The notes: a model not told the origin generated them from the sequence alone. DNA of 64,000 bases from Heterobilharzia americana (GCA_944470555.2 OX104134.1:53373890-53437889), one strand, 5' to 3'; positions 44,597-58,090 are shown, counted from the stretch's first letter. Numbers and translations are program-made.

Positions 44597-44631
44597 GTTA
44601 CAAAGTGCGCCCCAAGTAAATGCTAGCTGGG
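44597..44631 (-). repeat. Right terminal inverted repeat
   Basis: Reads on the minus strand cccagctagcatttacttgg and gggcgcactttgtaac, matching the left end. Confidence 0.8.
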
Positions 44632-44639
44632 TCAGCTCT

Positions 44640-46600
44640 TGATAAACCGTTTGAAGTTGATATCTCATTCCTTCGCCTACTGTGCCATTTTATCCATTTT
44701 GAAGAGTTATCGTAGTCTGATTTCCGCCATATCTGGGATCGTTTTGTGGTATAATGAAGCTAGCGTTCGTCATTTGCGTGATTGCTACAGGATACAGGAG
44801 CTAACCGCCCCTTTAGTTAAGAAGTCCGTTCATTAACCCCCTAAACGTTGCACTAGAATACATTTTCCTTCAACAAGTGTTCCTATGATGTAAATGAAAA
44901 TCCCCTAGGATGTTCAGATGAACTTTCATCGATGTGAAGTTGGTGAACGTTGAAATCATCGAGTCCTAGTACCTGAGGACCAAGCTAACCTAACTAGTTT
45001 CAGGTACCTTAGATAATAGAATAGGCATACTATCTCGGATATTGCGAATAGGAGTGGAAAAACCTTGAAGTTCTGGCTTTCATGGATTAAGTCAATGAGA
45101 CTGAGGTGCCAGCTACTTGAAGACAAGTCCAATCAAGTTTTCTTGATGGTGAGGATTCTAAGTTTAAGTAACCGTTTCCCCAAAACTTCATGCTTGAGAG
45201 CCTGTGAAAGATGCTCGGTATTGTAGAGATGAAGGCATGTTCATCATTCACAAACCGTCTGATCAGTAAATGCAGGCGAGCCACAGACATGTATCTGCAT
45301 ATCCTTGCAGTTTGCCTTAGCTCCTTAGGTTTATCTCCGCTATTCATGGGAACCTTAAAGACTGGACTAGGTTGTTCTGACCATGTCATGGCATGGACGG
45401 TTACTTGAAGTGATGCAGGTGCAAAAATATGGGAAATTAAGAAGCACTGTGAAGCGTACTAACCTTTTCAACCCTCACATCGTCCGCCGCCACTTACCAG
45501 CCAATCGTTCATACGGGCTGATGTTAGGAGTTCATTCAGCAGTCCCGCTACTTTCAAGAAATTTAGCAATCATGTGGATATTACCGATCATCACCTTAAT
45601 ATTATGTCCGACATCACTCTAGGAAACTGATGTGAAACATTAAGTTGCCCATTATTTATGTTTTAGTGAGAATGTTTCTGCCCACCAGAAAGTCTTTATG
45701 ACAACAGATTGTGTTACGTACCAAAACGTTTAATTTGATAGTCTTAGGAAACACATCGGAGGAACCTAGTAGTCTCATTATAACTAGATTCCAACAAGGT
45801 TTTGACGAAATCCTTCAATGTGGACTTCTGAGGAAACCCAAATTAGGTGGTGTCGGAAAAACCGTCCTAAACTGGAAGTATTATTTCATCTTACCCCCAA
45901 GCAAGCGGTCAAAATCAGTCACATGACTTAAGACAATCTAAGGACGGGCGAACGACCACCAGCCGCAATGCCAGGCACAACATTCTCAAACCATAGGGTT
46001 GCTATAATGGCTACCCCTGCCGTACATGGCGAGAAACGGTTTTCAATGGAAAAAAAGGAGCAACTTAATTAGAAACCCCACCCACAGTACACGATAAAGG
46101 AGACGTCGACTGCAGGCCAAACCCTATCATCCTATTTAGCGTTCTTGTATATCATGACGGCCTTCTTGAGAAAAGGTAACGGTTTGACAGACTACAATGG
46201 GAAATGGTATGTTGCACACTATTAACTTTGGATATCCAGAGCTTCTACTCGAAGTGCTGCCGACATGGTAATCAGTTAGGGACGACATCAGTAGGAACGT
46301 TTGCTACTGCAAAAACAGAATCGGAACACTACGGCAACAACAAACAACGGTCCCTCTTCATCCTAAGGTCACAATTACCGTGAATAGATAAGAGGACCTC
46401 CAAGCTGCCCCTGATTAGATAATATTTCCAGGACCCACCGCGCGAAAAGCACGACCACGCCGGTTCCGCTTGAACTGACTGGCCAGTAACAACTTCTACC
46501 ACCACGTGTAACCTGCACTCCACCTCTGTTAGGATGGCGCATGTTGTTAGAAGCACCTTCAATTTTGCACTGATTGGTCACGGGAGAGCTCTCTCGCTGG
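44640..46600. other. Unassigned
   Basis: Overlapping opposite-strand open frames at 45087-45408 show no motif. From about 45940 the sequence becomes GC-richer and may be the 5' part (ORF1) of the CR1-like element downstream, but no finger motif is readable. Confidence 0.35.
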
Positions 46601-46614
46601 CCAGTCCTGAATGC

Positions 46615-46755
46615 TGACCCGAGTTCTATGCGGGTCCGGACCTCAGGAGGGACATCAGTTCCATCGAGATTGCAGACACGCCTTGCCAACGAGAGCCAGC
46701 AGGCACGAAATCCAGGTCCAAGGCTTCCTACCGATTGTCTCTAACCGACTTGTAC
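46615..46755 (+). mobile_element. SINE family 3 fragment
   Basis: Reads cagttccatcgagattgcag, then cgagagccagcaggcacgaa and gtccaaggcttcctaccgat, matching the plus arm of the 28.8-kb pair. No inverted partner was seen next to it. Confidence 0.6.
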
Positions 46756-46759
46756 CCCT

Positions 46760-49403
46760 AAATGTCTTTTGAGTAATGTAGGGGGACTGAGAGATATGAT
46801 GGAGGTACTAGGATCCCTCTACTCGTACTTCTCACCGAAAATTATAAACCTGACAGAAACCTGGTTAGCATTGGATACTGTCCACCTAGAAGCAAAAATA
46901 CACGGTATACGTCTGTTCAGATGGGGCAGGGAAATCAAGGAAGCAGATAAGATGGCAACGTTTATGGGTGACCGTCTCAGAAGTGATTGGATCGCTGAAA
47001 CTGAACTGTTAGGGCTTCCAGACTCTGTCTGGTGCCACTTCGCAGTCAAATACTCCTGGTATCCGGTAGGGGTTTGGGTCTATCAACCCCCCACTAGCAA
47101 ATTGGAACAGAATCAACAATTTCAGGAAGTAGCCTCAGTGACGGCCATGGGGTGTGACCAGGCATCTCACCCGTCGACAGGGACCTGGCCAACACTATCG
47201 GAAAGGCTGGGTCGCATGAGAATACTGGTGGTGACACTCAGTGAAGGTTGGGGGGAAAAGCCTTCAGACTCAACTGTCTTCCTACCAGCAACCATCTGCC
47301 AGTAGAAAACACCCAGGTTCAAGCCCACCTCGCCAGCGGCGATCACGACAACGTAGTGTTTGGTCCGGTTTTCAGTGAAAAGCTATCGCGGGGGGGACTT
47401 TACCATTGTCTGATACAGCAGGGCGAACTACTTGGCGACGAACCGAAGTCTGTCGAAAGCCCCACGGCCCTGGGATTGGAGTGACTTACCAGCTGACCAA
47501 CACTTGGAACTAGTAAGAGGCATCATTACGAGGGCTATCCCTGAAAACGTTCCAGTAGTCACAACAATGCCAAGGAAGCGAACCTCATGGCGGACACGGG
47601 GTACTAACTGCCACTTGAAAGCCAAGGGGAAGGTATGGCATTGATGGAAGATCTCCAGAGGAAAGTCGGGCCACGGCACATGTTTGACCGTGAAGAATCG
47701 ATGCAACATCAGAGTGAGGGGGAACAGGAGGTTGCCCGAAACTAACCTTTCTCAGAAGCTTAAGACGAACTTTAAAAGCTTAATCGATTAATAAATGAGA
47801 GGAAATCTGCCAGCCGAGGAGCCCTTGTTATGAAAGTCTCGAACAGGGAGAACCCCTCTGGACTGCAGACTGACAAAAGCTTAGCGCCACCTTCAGCACA
47901 CAGCTGAACACTCCGTCATCCAAACAAATTTGTCAGCTGCCTGAACACCATTCAGTACTGCTTAATGCAAAAGAGTTGTATGGAATAAAGGCAGCGCCTG
48001 CCGTGGCCCTCGAAAAGCTTTCAAAGCTCCGCACAGGTTAATTGCCCGGACGCCGAAACTTATGGCCGTATATGGTGAAACAATGTGCGGGTGCCGTATG
48101 CCGCCCAATCCGCAATCTGTTTCAACACCCCTCAGGTAATCATATGGGATCACCACGGTAGAAACGCATTATTCTCTTCTGCCAGTGTGGCAAAAACCAG
48201 TGGAGATTCTGGTGGACGACAATGTCATAGAGTACCTGGACAAAGAGGGAGCACTACGTTTTAGGAATTGTCCTGGTGCGAACTTCACAGACATAGAGGC
48301 TAATCACTAATTGTTCGAACTTGTTATATACCCACGAATAGGATACCAATGAAGAAAACAACAGCATAGTAGGATGGACTGGTATATTTGCGAGGTTGTG
48401 CCGAGATACCGGCGCGTTCTAACTAACTGGCTAGAGGCTCGATCACGAGCAGCGTAACGTAACACGACAGCGTGCCGAATGGCGAGGATGCTTGACCGGG
48501 TGACTTCAGCTTAGCGAGTCCAGTTAAACTATCAAGGTCAGCATCAATGTTGGATCTCGTCAAACCCTAGTCTACCGATTCTGGAGAAGTGTGTGATGCC
48601 ACAAAGTGATGCTCGGCACGCTCTCCGATAGGGTAGGTCCTATGCCTCAAACCTTCTGGCAGCCCGTGATTAGTCGATGGTATGTTAAGGTATCCAAGCC
48701 TCTGTTCATGTGATTTCCCTGGATTTTAACTGGGGCCTTTGACACAGTCTCATACGCCATTGTCATTCACAAAATATCAAGGTTGAGTATCAACATACCA
48801 AGTACTCTTCTGGCTGCCAGACTATCTAGACAGAAGAGAATTCTGCACAGGAGTCAGCAGAAATTGCCCGATTTGGAGGGCATCATCACCTGGTGTATCA
48901 CAGGGAGCAGTTATGGATCCTCTGCTGTTGCTTCCTTTTGTGAACGACCTCCCATTGAATCTCGATTCCCCAATGTCGATGGTAAGTTATGACTTTCGAA
49001 ACAGAATCATGTGCACTACAGAGTGAGCTTAGGTTGCTTGCAATGGCCGAGTAATAGATGGCTAGCACTTAACCTAGTCAAATGCCAAACCATGTTTCCC
49101 GTCACTTCCGACTCCCAAAAAGTGTCCCACTCTTTCTACGGTACGCGACTTTGCCACACTACCACGGAGAAAGACCTGGGGCCAATGCTGACTGACAAGC
49201 TTAACATCTGCTTCAAACCGTTGTACGTTCACAATTTATCTTCTTCGAGTTTGCAGCCACTGGAACGCACTGCCTGCCGAGAAATACCTCTGCTTCTTCC
49301 GTCGAACAACTTCAAGAAGAGGTTGAACAGCTACGCGGTGACGCACAGCCTGAGCTCATCCAATTGGGATGCGGACTGGGTTGATACAACCTACTTCTAC
49401 TAA
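46760..49403 (+). mobile_element. CR1-like retrotransposon, EN to RT C-terminus, decayed
   Basis: Endonuclease start (46769-47305) reads MSNVGGLRDMM, IINLTETWLALDT and GIRLFRWGREIK. After many stops, RT pieces appear: GAFDTVSYAIVIHKISRLSI near 48735, LLLLPFVNDLPLNLDSP near 48920, and WLALNLVKCQTMFPVTSDS near 49070. The end, NNFKKRLNSYAVTHSLSSS at about 49300, is the usual C-terminus of CR1-like ORF2. The YADD motif is not recognisable. GC is higher than in flanking DNA. Confidence 0.72.
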
Positions 49404-49409
49404 CAGCGT

Positions 49410-50200
49410 TACTGTTTCCATTCCCATAATCCATCTTATAATGTTATTTGCTCCCTGTCTTCACGCTGACCCTATGATCTCACCTCGTTCATCAAGGTTG
49501 TCCTCATAGCTAATGTCTTCCCTGAATCTGTCTAGTTTTCTTTTTCCCTTCCGTTTCGCTTCTTTTCAGCTTATTTCTTCTCACTTACTCTCCCTTGATT
49601 TCTGTGAACATTTCCTATTGCCTTCTATCTACTTTTTACAACCAATTCAAACAACTGTTTGGTGGCACGATATTGAGGAATCTATCTGCACCGCAGTCCT
49701 TGGAAAATCCATACAAACCTTACAAATTTCATCGCACCCAAACGCCCATCGGGGTAACCAGAGCTACAGTAAATGAGTAGGTATGCCTGCTGCATTGGAA
49801 CTCTCCAAAGACCTGGAACAATTCTGCAAGAACTAGAAGCTAGCGCGAAGGAATAACTAGTTTACACTAGCTTGGATATCGGATAGTTTAAAATTCTCAT
49901 ATCTATTGGAGCTTTTGTAAACTATTTGTCCAGAACCTTGTGGAATAAATTCATAAACAATTTTTACTTCATGTAATCACTCCATTGGTTTTGTTCTTGT
50001 GTGTGAAATAATTTATTTAAAGGTAGGGTGTGATAAAAATTCAATGGAAATAAGTATTCGCTCAAATTCTCATCTTCTGAATATGAAACAGATATATTGA
50101 AATAGATTCACATGGTAAGTACTAAGATGTTCGGTGGCTTCTACAACACTTACTAACAACAGTCATCAGATTGACTAGTTTCGTTTTCGTTATCGCACCT
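49410..50200. other. CR1-like 3' flank, then AT-rich DNA
   Basis: The first 250 bases are t/c-rich and may be the 3' untranslated part of the CR1-like element. Nothing else is seen. Confidence 0.35.
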
Positions 50201-50203
50201 TAG

Positions 50204-50380
50204 GTTCAAGATAGACCGGATGACAGTTTGCCGAATTCTTAAGAATGGTTTGGACATTATTCATCTCTTCTGGAACTGTTTGCCTGAGAAGATATCAACT
50301 AACAGTCAGAAAAATTCTCTGGAATCGTCTGCACCCAGAAACCTGTTTCTCCCAGCAATTCGCAAAAGAATGAAACTTTG
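50204..50380 (+). CDS. Candidate internal exon, unknown
   Basis: Acceptor ttatcgcaccttag, then an open frame of 58 codons (FKIDRMTVCRILKNGLDIIH and NLFLPAIRKRMKL) up to a gtaggg donor. No partner exon was found and no family recognised. It could be transposon-derived or chance. Confidence 0.22.
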
Positions 50381-50389
50381 GTAGGGTTC

Positions 50390-52480
50390 ATTTTCTTTGA
50401 AACTTCTATGGACACTATTTAGGCAAGAACTGATCCGCATAGAGCTCAGGATGGGGATGATTAATGAAATTCATTTGATATACTATACTTACCTTTGGAA
50501 ACTGAAGTCAAAGCTGGAAATGAAACCTCACTATTGACAGTCGCTGGGTTACTGGAGTATAGGGTAAACGGTTAGAAGAAAAAGTTTCTTGCAACTAATT
50601 AAAACTCTTTCCAACTTCAATACACAGGGTGAAGAGGCAATCTTCTCCTCACATTTCCCATGTGTCTCAAGCAGTAATCGAATGGAAGCTTGGCGCGAAA
50701 AGCCATGACTAGTCAGACAGGAAGAATATAAAAACATACCTTACAACCTTCATAAAATCTCTACCATGATCATACACAGAGTAACAGTGTTGATAGGGGG
50801 TTTCATAGACAATGAGCGTTACATCCTTGACGTCAAGCAATGGAGTTGGTCAGAGGCTAGAGCTGAAATTGAAAACCTAATGGCCCGGGGTCTTGTAAAG
50901 CTACAAAGGTGAGGTTATCTACAGGCTGTACTAACATCTGGTTTGATGAATGTTGGTATTAGCTGGAATTTAGCACCAATTAATGTTCTTACTACGCAGT
51001 GTAAGAGCCTTATGGAGCTTAGTTAAGCTCTAAGGCTCTCAAATGGATGAACTTGCAATGAGCACCTACATGCTGAATGGAGAAGCTGAATTATACGACA
51101 CAGATGTTTGCTTGAGTCACAGCTTGGAAAAAGCGGTTACAACCGTCTCTCACTATGGACAAAGTTTCAAGCATTCGTGTCAACGTGGCGTCTGCATATT
51201 TGTTGTTATGCTTCTGTCAATGGGTTCGCGGTGTTGTACCCTGAAAGGGAAAGGAATAAATATAGTTTTTGTTATCTGTTGGGTTCCGTATACGTTACGG
51301 TAGTTTAACAGGAAAACTAATCGAGTTGTGCAATCAAGTACAGCATAGTCAGGCCAGGGACGTTACAGTTTGTCATCGTAATAAGGGAATAACTAAGTGA
51401 ACTTTGTTTTGCGTATATCGTCCATACATTGAGTATGGAATCAACTGACTACTTAAATGTGGGCTCTTGATATTCCGAAACGAACTGGCAACATTTGCCT
51501 GGAAATTGCCAGAGAGCGTACTATCGACTTGAAAAGCTTTGATAGCAATGAAATAAGGAGCTAGAAGGTCTGAGAATTAAAATGGGGGGAGCTACAATCT
51601 CCCTGTTCCCAGCTGCTCTACAATATTACTTCCACAACATAACCCTAGTTTACGTATGATATCCCCGACGGTGAATTGTGCCTGATTGACAAAGGTTGAG
51701 TCCCAAAATCAGCAAAGACCCATATATAGGGGGCTGAAAGATCCTAAATGACCAGTCAGATCAACTACCACAGTCTCTAGAGTGCCGTTTTACCCTCAAA
51801 CTCACATTGCAAAAGTCCTACTGATTAGTTGCCTGCTGGGTTATCAGAAGTATCTAGACAACTATGTTTCACACCGTAACAGTCTGCTGGAAGATAAGTA
51901 TATGAATTTAGAAATATGGTGCCTAAATGTTTGCAGTTTTACTGACCAACTTGAGGAAATGGGATCACTGACTCACCTTTAGCATAATAGGACGTGTGAA
52001 CTACCGTGGTTTCAACCTAGTATAAAACAGTCGAGCTGCTTTCTAAGCATTACACTCTTGATGCAAATTGTGTAGTGACTAGTGCAGTCAGCTAAGGGTT
52101 AGAAAATACAGGTATTCAGTTGAATTTAGGATTCTCAGTTAGTAACTTAATCAAGGAGTTAATCTTTAACTGTTAGCATTAAAAAATCACAATAAGTACA
52201 GTGATTGACTACTGGAGAATAAACAATTTCATGCCATCTAGTCAATAGGTGTCTTGACTAGAAACATCAAGAAATCTACTAAGAATCGCTTGTTCATTTG
52301 GAGCTGAAAACACTTGCTTAGAAATCAGAGGCGAACTTGGCGTTTAGGGTTACAGCTGATGTTCTAGGTTGGAAGTTACCTTTTATGTGTGGAACTGGGT
52401 TACTACCATAAGACTTGAGAAATTCTCATTGTGGTCAATGTTTTGCCCGTTGAGCTCGTCAGCCGTTTTCATTATGCACT
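50390..52480. other. Unassigned
   Basis: Several short plus-strand open stretches (51043-51308, 51782-51982) without motifs. No repeat body recognised. Confidence 0.35.
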
Positions 52481-52488
52481 ACAAAGGT

Positions 52489-52788
52489 TTATGAAACATG
52501 CCACGGATAAAGGGCGTTCTCTGCAAAGCGGAAACACTGAATCAATACTGAAAATAATGGGGCATGAAACTTCTGTTTCTGTTCCTGCTTTAGTTGATTT
52601 CCGAATTTTTCCATAACTTCGTTATCTCGAACAGGTATGACAAATAATTCTAGCCGTTGTGGGTGCATTGAATACGCGAAAGCAATTTCAACCAAAAAAT
52701 AACTACCCTCAAGATAGCCCAGTGTTGGTAATGAACTTCTAACACTAGAACTTAAAGGGTTACAAACATATCGCCTCTTCAGCCGCAT
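52489..52788 (-). other. Uncharacterised minus-strand open frame
   Basis: 99 codons with protein-like composition (RSSLPTLGYLEGSYFLVEIA, then QRLELFVIPVRDNEVMEKFG). No start context or splice sites strong enough to call a gene. Not recognised. Confidence 0.22.
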
Positions 52789-53152
52789 TCTATCAAGATG
52801 GGGTCTACACTATTTTATTGTTATATATTCTTTAAATGGTTACATAGTGAGTTATGATATGCAAGATAATTCTGAGTCAGCGAGGCGAAAAAACACAACA
52901 AATTACTCCTGGAAGGTTATGGTAATTAATTGATACCGACCATGGTTATATTCAGGCTGTGAGAAAATTGCTATGCTGACTGTTATGTACTGATATTCAA
53001 GAGCAATGGGGTAATTCTGTTTTTCTGGTTAGAAGCGGCATTTGGGTCATAAAAATACCTAATAAGAGTAATATGTGACGTTTAAAATCCAAGGTCTTTA
53101 TCCCTGTTTGGTATTTCTCAACATTGCATTTGCCCACAAATTTTCGTTTCAG

Positions 53153-53296
53153 CTCTGGGTTGGAACTTCGCGACTCAGTAACGGTGAGGAGGACGGAAAT
53201 AACGTTTATATCAGTAGTAATGGTAAAATTCCTACGATTTTTATAAGTCGTAATCTGATAAATTTGATAAATTCTAACATACAGCAGCTGCAGTAA
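53153..53296 (+). CDS. Candidate terminal exon, unknown
   Basis: Acceptor acaaattttcgtttcag, then an in-frame reading LWVGTSRLSNGEEDGNNVYI and SSNGKIPTIFISRNLINLIN to a taa stop at 53294-53296. Composition is protein-like. No upstream exon identified. Confidence 0.27.
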   Translation, partial: LWVGTSRLSNGEEDGNNVYISSNGKIPTIFISRNLINLINSNIQQLQ

Positions 53297-53454
53297 TTAG
53301 TCACCACTCTGGGTAACCGATGTAGCAGTCTAAACTTTAGTGCTTAGTGACCGAATATAACTGAACAGCTTAGTGACCGAAGTCTGTCGATCAAGTTCTG
53401 CAATGTGGTTACTGAGCTAAGTAACGCAGTACTGTGGTGTACTGTATCTAGATG

Positions 53455-53870
53455 TTAGGAGGCGACTGACTAGAAGCTCTGGACATTGGTTTTCTGCTCG
53501 TTGGCTCTGGTCAGCAAGGCATTTCTGCAACTATGAGAATTCTCGTATTCCCTTGGTGATTCGAAGCTGCATCTCTGAGTGAAAACTTCGTTGGTAGACT
53601 TTAGTCAGTGCTTTGCAATCAGGAATAAACAGTTACATTCGTAACCCAATAATGACAAATTCGTGTACAGATTCCAGTCCTACAGGGAGTCAGTGGTGGT
53701 CTGAGAACCATCGTGGTTAAGTCTTTGATTTTAGCAGTGAGTGACGCAGATTTGAGTCACTGTTGAAATACCAGTTTTCTCCTTTTTTTAGACATGTCAT
53801 CCTGATAAATACCAACAAGCATGAAAACTATGTCTAATGATTTCCTTCAATTGACTCCCAACATCAAAAG
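53455..53870. mobile_element. SINE family 3, head-to-head pair
   Basis: Minus arm at 53460-53540 (agctctggacattggttttc, ctcgttggctctggtcagca) and plus arm at about 53785-53870 (ataccaacaagcatgaaaac, ctaatgatttccttc). Between them are a tRNA-like head for the plus copy (gtggttaagtctttg, then gatttgagtcac) and a reversed gattcgaagc for the minus copy. Older than the 28.8-kb pair but with the same architecture. Confidence 0.55.
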
Positions 53871-53879
53871 TGTAGAGCA

Positions 53880-55260
53880 TTTTTGACTGCACCGAATATA
53901 TATGTCATCTCTGTAGATCGAACCTTCTTCCTAAAAACTGTCAACATACATCATTGTGTGTCAGTCTCAAGCAGCATTAAAAGAATTGCTTTTTTTGAGG
54001 CATAATTTGATGTGACGTAACCAAGGAACTACCTGATGATAGTATTCCAATTAGTGATGAAATCCAACGATTACTTCATAAGGTATTTAAATCATCATAT
54101 TGCTGTAGAAATAATTAATCTAATGGAACATATCTAATATTGCATTATTCATCATAGGCTTATTGTAATAGGTAATTTAATTATTTGTTCGAAGTGCTTC
54201 GCTTCGTTGATTTTTAGATTAGGCTTTCTTATTTGCAATAAACACTTTGTAATTTTGATTAGGTTGTAATATCTTTCATATAAAAGCCATGAATTTTTTT
54301 TCATAATTCATGATCAAACATGCATGAAGCGAAAATAAGAGGAAGTTAATAAACACATAGATAATCAAGTAATCCTACTTGTTCCGTTGTTTTACTTTTT
54401 TACTTGAAGAAAAATGCCTTTCCTCATCTGAACTGGGTATTAAGCTAGTTTTTGCTATGATTAAAAAGAATCACTTTTCTGAGGACACATCTTTAAGTGC
54501 AAACCTCTCAATATTCACCTCATTTAAATAGCATAATCTGATTGATATTTTAGAAGTCTCTTATTTAGAAGTTGATTAACTTGAGTTCGAATTTACCAAG
54601 TTATACTGATGAAGACTAATGGAATATGCAAGAAACTGAAACACAGAAATGACATCTTTCTGAGACCAACAGTTTTCATATTGCTTTATTGATAACATCA
54701 AAACTAGAATTTCTCATTGCACTTATTAAAAGTTCGTTATATCAACTATGAAGACAACTTTTATTTACTTCAACTAGTAAATGAAGAATACTCAGTCTTA
54801 TGTTGTTCAGTACTAAGGACTGACGTAATTCCAACGATTCTTTAGCTATGTATATTGACCAATCTAAGAGGATCATCACTAGGGTATGATTCAGTTGGTG
54901 TTAAAGCGACCAGTAAGAAGCTTTTAATCTGGGTTATGTTTCATGCTTTCTGGTTTGTTGAGCATAATGTAGGCGTAGTCGATAAAACTTAGTGGGTACT
55001 CATGATGAAACATTGTCCTCTGAGGGATAATCAACGCATTTAACGCAGTTTTTCAGGAAATCAATGACAGGGTGAACAGCTTACTGGTAACGTCTGTAAC
55101 TGTAGCACTTTGTGATCCAGGTTTGAATATTTAAGAGGGCTCCAATCTCCTGAATGTTGCAGCCATTCCTTGCTTATGAGCACCAAATTACATCTGAGAG
55201 TTCCTACTGATCGCCTCAAACCAACTAGGACTAGTAACCTATTCTATCTAGAACTATCAG
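53880..55260. other. No feature seen
   Basis: AT-rich, no motif or repeat recognised. Confidence 0.4.
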
Positions 55261-55269
55261 TATCTTGCA

Positions 55270-55535
55270 TTGACAATGGTTAGTGGCTTAAAGTGGAATC
55301 CAAGACGTGCATTTCATCCTATTTGGGACTAGTCAGCTGCATGCATCTGCCTCCTAGTGAGTGATGTTGTTCCCACTAAGACTCGAACCCTGAGCAGAAC
55401 GCTTCAGAAATCATTAGGTCATCCACTTGACCGCCAAATCACGAGGGATGCATGGATGAGCTCATATGCCAACAGAGACCAATCGATTCGGTCGAATCAA
55501 CGTCGGGATAATACAAGTAACAACAGTATCTTAAG
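55270..55535 (-). mobile_element. SINE family 2 with decayed hammerhead
   Basis: On the minus strand a B-box-like gggttcgagtctta is followed by gtgggaacaacatcactcac and the hammerhead segment at 55290-55350. GAAA (55312-55315) and the GTC cleavage triplet (55304-55306) are kept, but the CTGANGA box reads CTGACTA (55330-55336), changing the guanine that acts in catalysis. Predicted inactive. Sequence upstream of the head (55450-55530) recurs at 63040-63160 and 63290-63365, so it is part of the repeat. Confidence 0.7.
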
Positions 55536-55539
55536 TTTA

Positions 55540-58090
55540 GAGGCACATTTATTTTCATGGAATTGGTGAACACAGAATGTACAACGTCAGATAACTAATT
55601 GGATCTGAATTATTCAGGTGATTTCTTTTTAGTTAACTCAGAGATTTATCTTCTAGAATTTTCTGCAAGGTTTCTGGGATTTCAAACCATAAGTCCTAAA
55701 TTAGTTTTTATTGTTTTACAATTTTAAAAACTGCAACTTTCAGTGACTATCAAACAGTCATTGCAGTTTAGTGGATATTGAGGATTTAATTGTTGGTCTT
55801 ACTTACGTCATTCTTATCAGTACAGAATAAGGAATGTAATAATTACTAGAGCTTCAATATTTAAATTTTTTGCAAATATGTTAGACATCAAACATCAACT
55901 CTCTTAGTACAGACATTCTAAGTAAGTACTATTTTGTTTATCTGTATCATGGAAACTAAGTGTGCCTATTGTAAAGACATAATATACAGCCTGCAGCAAG
56001 AGCGTGCAAGTTGTTTGCTGAGATGACCGGCTTTTGCTGTTAATTTTTCAGTTCTACTTACGGCACTAAGAAGTTATTCCTTCTTAGCTTAAGACTTCAA
56101 ACTTTTCCAACAATTTTTTGCAAGTGTCACTTCTTGGCAAAGGCTGTCTGCTATCATTTTGAAGAAGGTATATATCTAACTTTGTAACGAACAAACATCA
56201 TTGTAATACTACTGTACATTATTCTACTGACCGCCACTTAATATCTTGCTTTGCAGAGAATTAATTACCTTTTCCAATAATCTGTTTTATAGATACTGAA
56301 ATACTAAAAACAATAAAAAGATCGTAAAGAACACGCCCATTTATACTGAATGTATACACACTAATGTGTATGTGTCCTGAGTCAATCAAATAATGATTGA
56401 AATGCTTTTAATGAGATGTTCATTTGATAATTTTGTTTGTTCTTCTATAGGTATATAAGGCAAAAATGTTCTCTGCATTATTGCTTACTACTGCATAATT
56501 TTTTACTCGGTCATATTTTTAAACAATTTTGTTTAGATTCACACGCATCCATCGATTCAAGTGTATTAATATATGTGCGTGTTCTCATTTCTACCTTAAT
56601 TATTTTATGCTAGCTTGAATTATTGACGTTTACAAAATAGATATTCATTGAAGGAAGCTTTCTTTAAGTCAGTTAGGCGTCCGCAACTTTATATCTTTTC
56701 ATTTCTAATCTAAAAGACCTAGTGATATATTTTAACTAACCATCAACTGTATTTCGCCATAGCAGTGTTTCAGATGGTGTTATGAGGTAGTCCCAAATCG
56801 TGGAAAGTAATTGTACACAATGGTGGCCGGGGAAAATGGTAAGATATAAGTTGAATGATAAGCGCACACAAAGACAAGTTCTTTTAGTAGGTAACTACAC
56901 TTCATTTATGACCATCCGTGAAACTTCAAACTGAGCAATGATCTAGAAGATTGACAAATTGGTCAGATCATCTTATTCGTGTCTATTTGAGATTACAACA
57001 TATTAGTAATTAGTGGCAAATTGTTAAGTAAGAAATTGTATTCACTGTGAAGTTTCACGTGGAAAAAAGTTGGTACTTGTTTGTTCAGCACCAGTGTATA
57101 TTATTCTACTTTAACATTGAAATGTCTGAAAATTGAGGCTGATCATCATGAGGGATTGTTTTGAAAGTATGCTTTTTGGATTGAAGCTCAGTTGTTACTG
57201 TATATGTGACAGTGGAAAACTAATATGACTGACAAGTCTCAAACAGAAATTCTCTCTCAAGACAAACACATCAGACAGCCTTCTTCTCATCTCAACAGTT
57301 GTTTAGATAAGCAGAAAAGAGTACTTTCTTACATAACATGACTTTATCAATACGAACATTTAGGAATCACCTACAGCTTCAAATGGCTTTGGCAAGATCC
57401 TTCGTGGAAAATCTAATGCTTAGTTTGATTTTCTGGTTAGCATAAAAATGTCTCTTTTTAACAGAATTTATAGTCTTTCTGAGATCAGCTGTGAAATACC
57501 TTTGATTTAATAGTTTTTGGACCTATAACACTTTATAATAAACTGTAGGTGGCTTAACTATTATAGTTTTTTTGTGTGAGAATTTAACAAGATGCATATC
57601 TTTGATGAGTCAGTGTGTGGCTTTCAAGAGATTATCAGATAAAATTAAAATTACAACTATTGCTTGTATTAATGTCGTGTTAAAGTATTTAGCTTGGTAG
57701 CTACTTTGCATTCTGGATCGACAGTATCTAATCAACACTAAGAACTAAACAACATGACATTGTTTTCCGTTCCTTATTGATTCCGCGGTACAGGAAATTA
57801 TTTATAACTCAGAAATCTCAACAATGACTAGAGTTTCAGGTGGTAAGGGGTAGTATCTTGGAGATGATATCAATTGTCTAGAATTTACTGTCACTCAAAA
57901 ATCGTCATGCAAAATCATCAAAAAGTTTATTTAAGCTAAAGGTTTGTTGCTCACTGTCTTAAACTAATCAACAGAGATAAGTATCTATTTTTATCATCAA
58001 CCACAAAGAAGGCGTTTAAGGGGAAGTATCTTTTGGTTTAGTCCTGAATTGCAAACTGGTTAACTAGTTCACTAGTTACTAGCCGGTCCT
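55540..58090. other. No feature seen
   Basis: 2.5 kb of AT-rich sequence; no coding motif, SINE body or inverted repeat recognised. Confidence 0.4.

Larger units (their letters stand above)
41487..44631 (+). mobile_element. EnSpm/CACTA-like DNA transposon
   Basis: 3.1-kb element bounded by terminal inverted repeats of about 35 bp (41487-41521 and 44597-44631) with about five mismatches. Subterminal gggcgcact-type motifs recur inside both ends (near 41548 and 44484). The interior holds fragments of an EnSpm-type transposase and a second ORF related to DUF4806. No target duplication of 2-3 bp is visible. The ends read cccagcta rather than cacta, as in many animal members; the superfamily call rests mainly on the transposase. 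Confidence 0.75.

Noticed and set aside
53330..53390. Short direct repeat of cttagtgaccgaa
   Set aside because: Two imperfectly spaced copies only; too little to call a feature.
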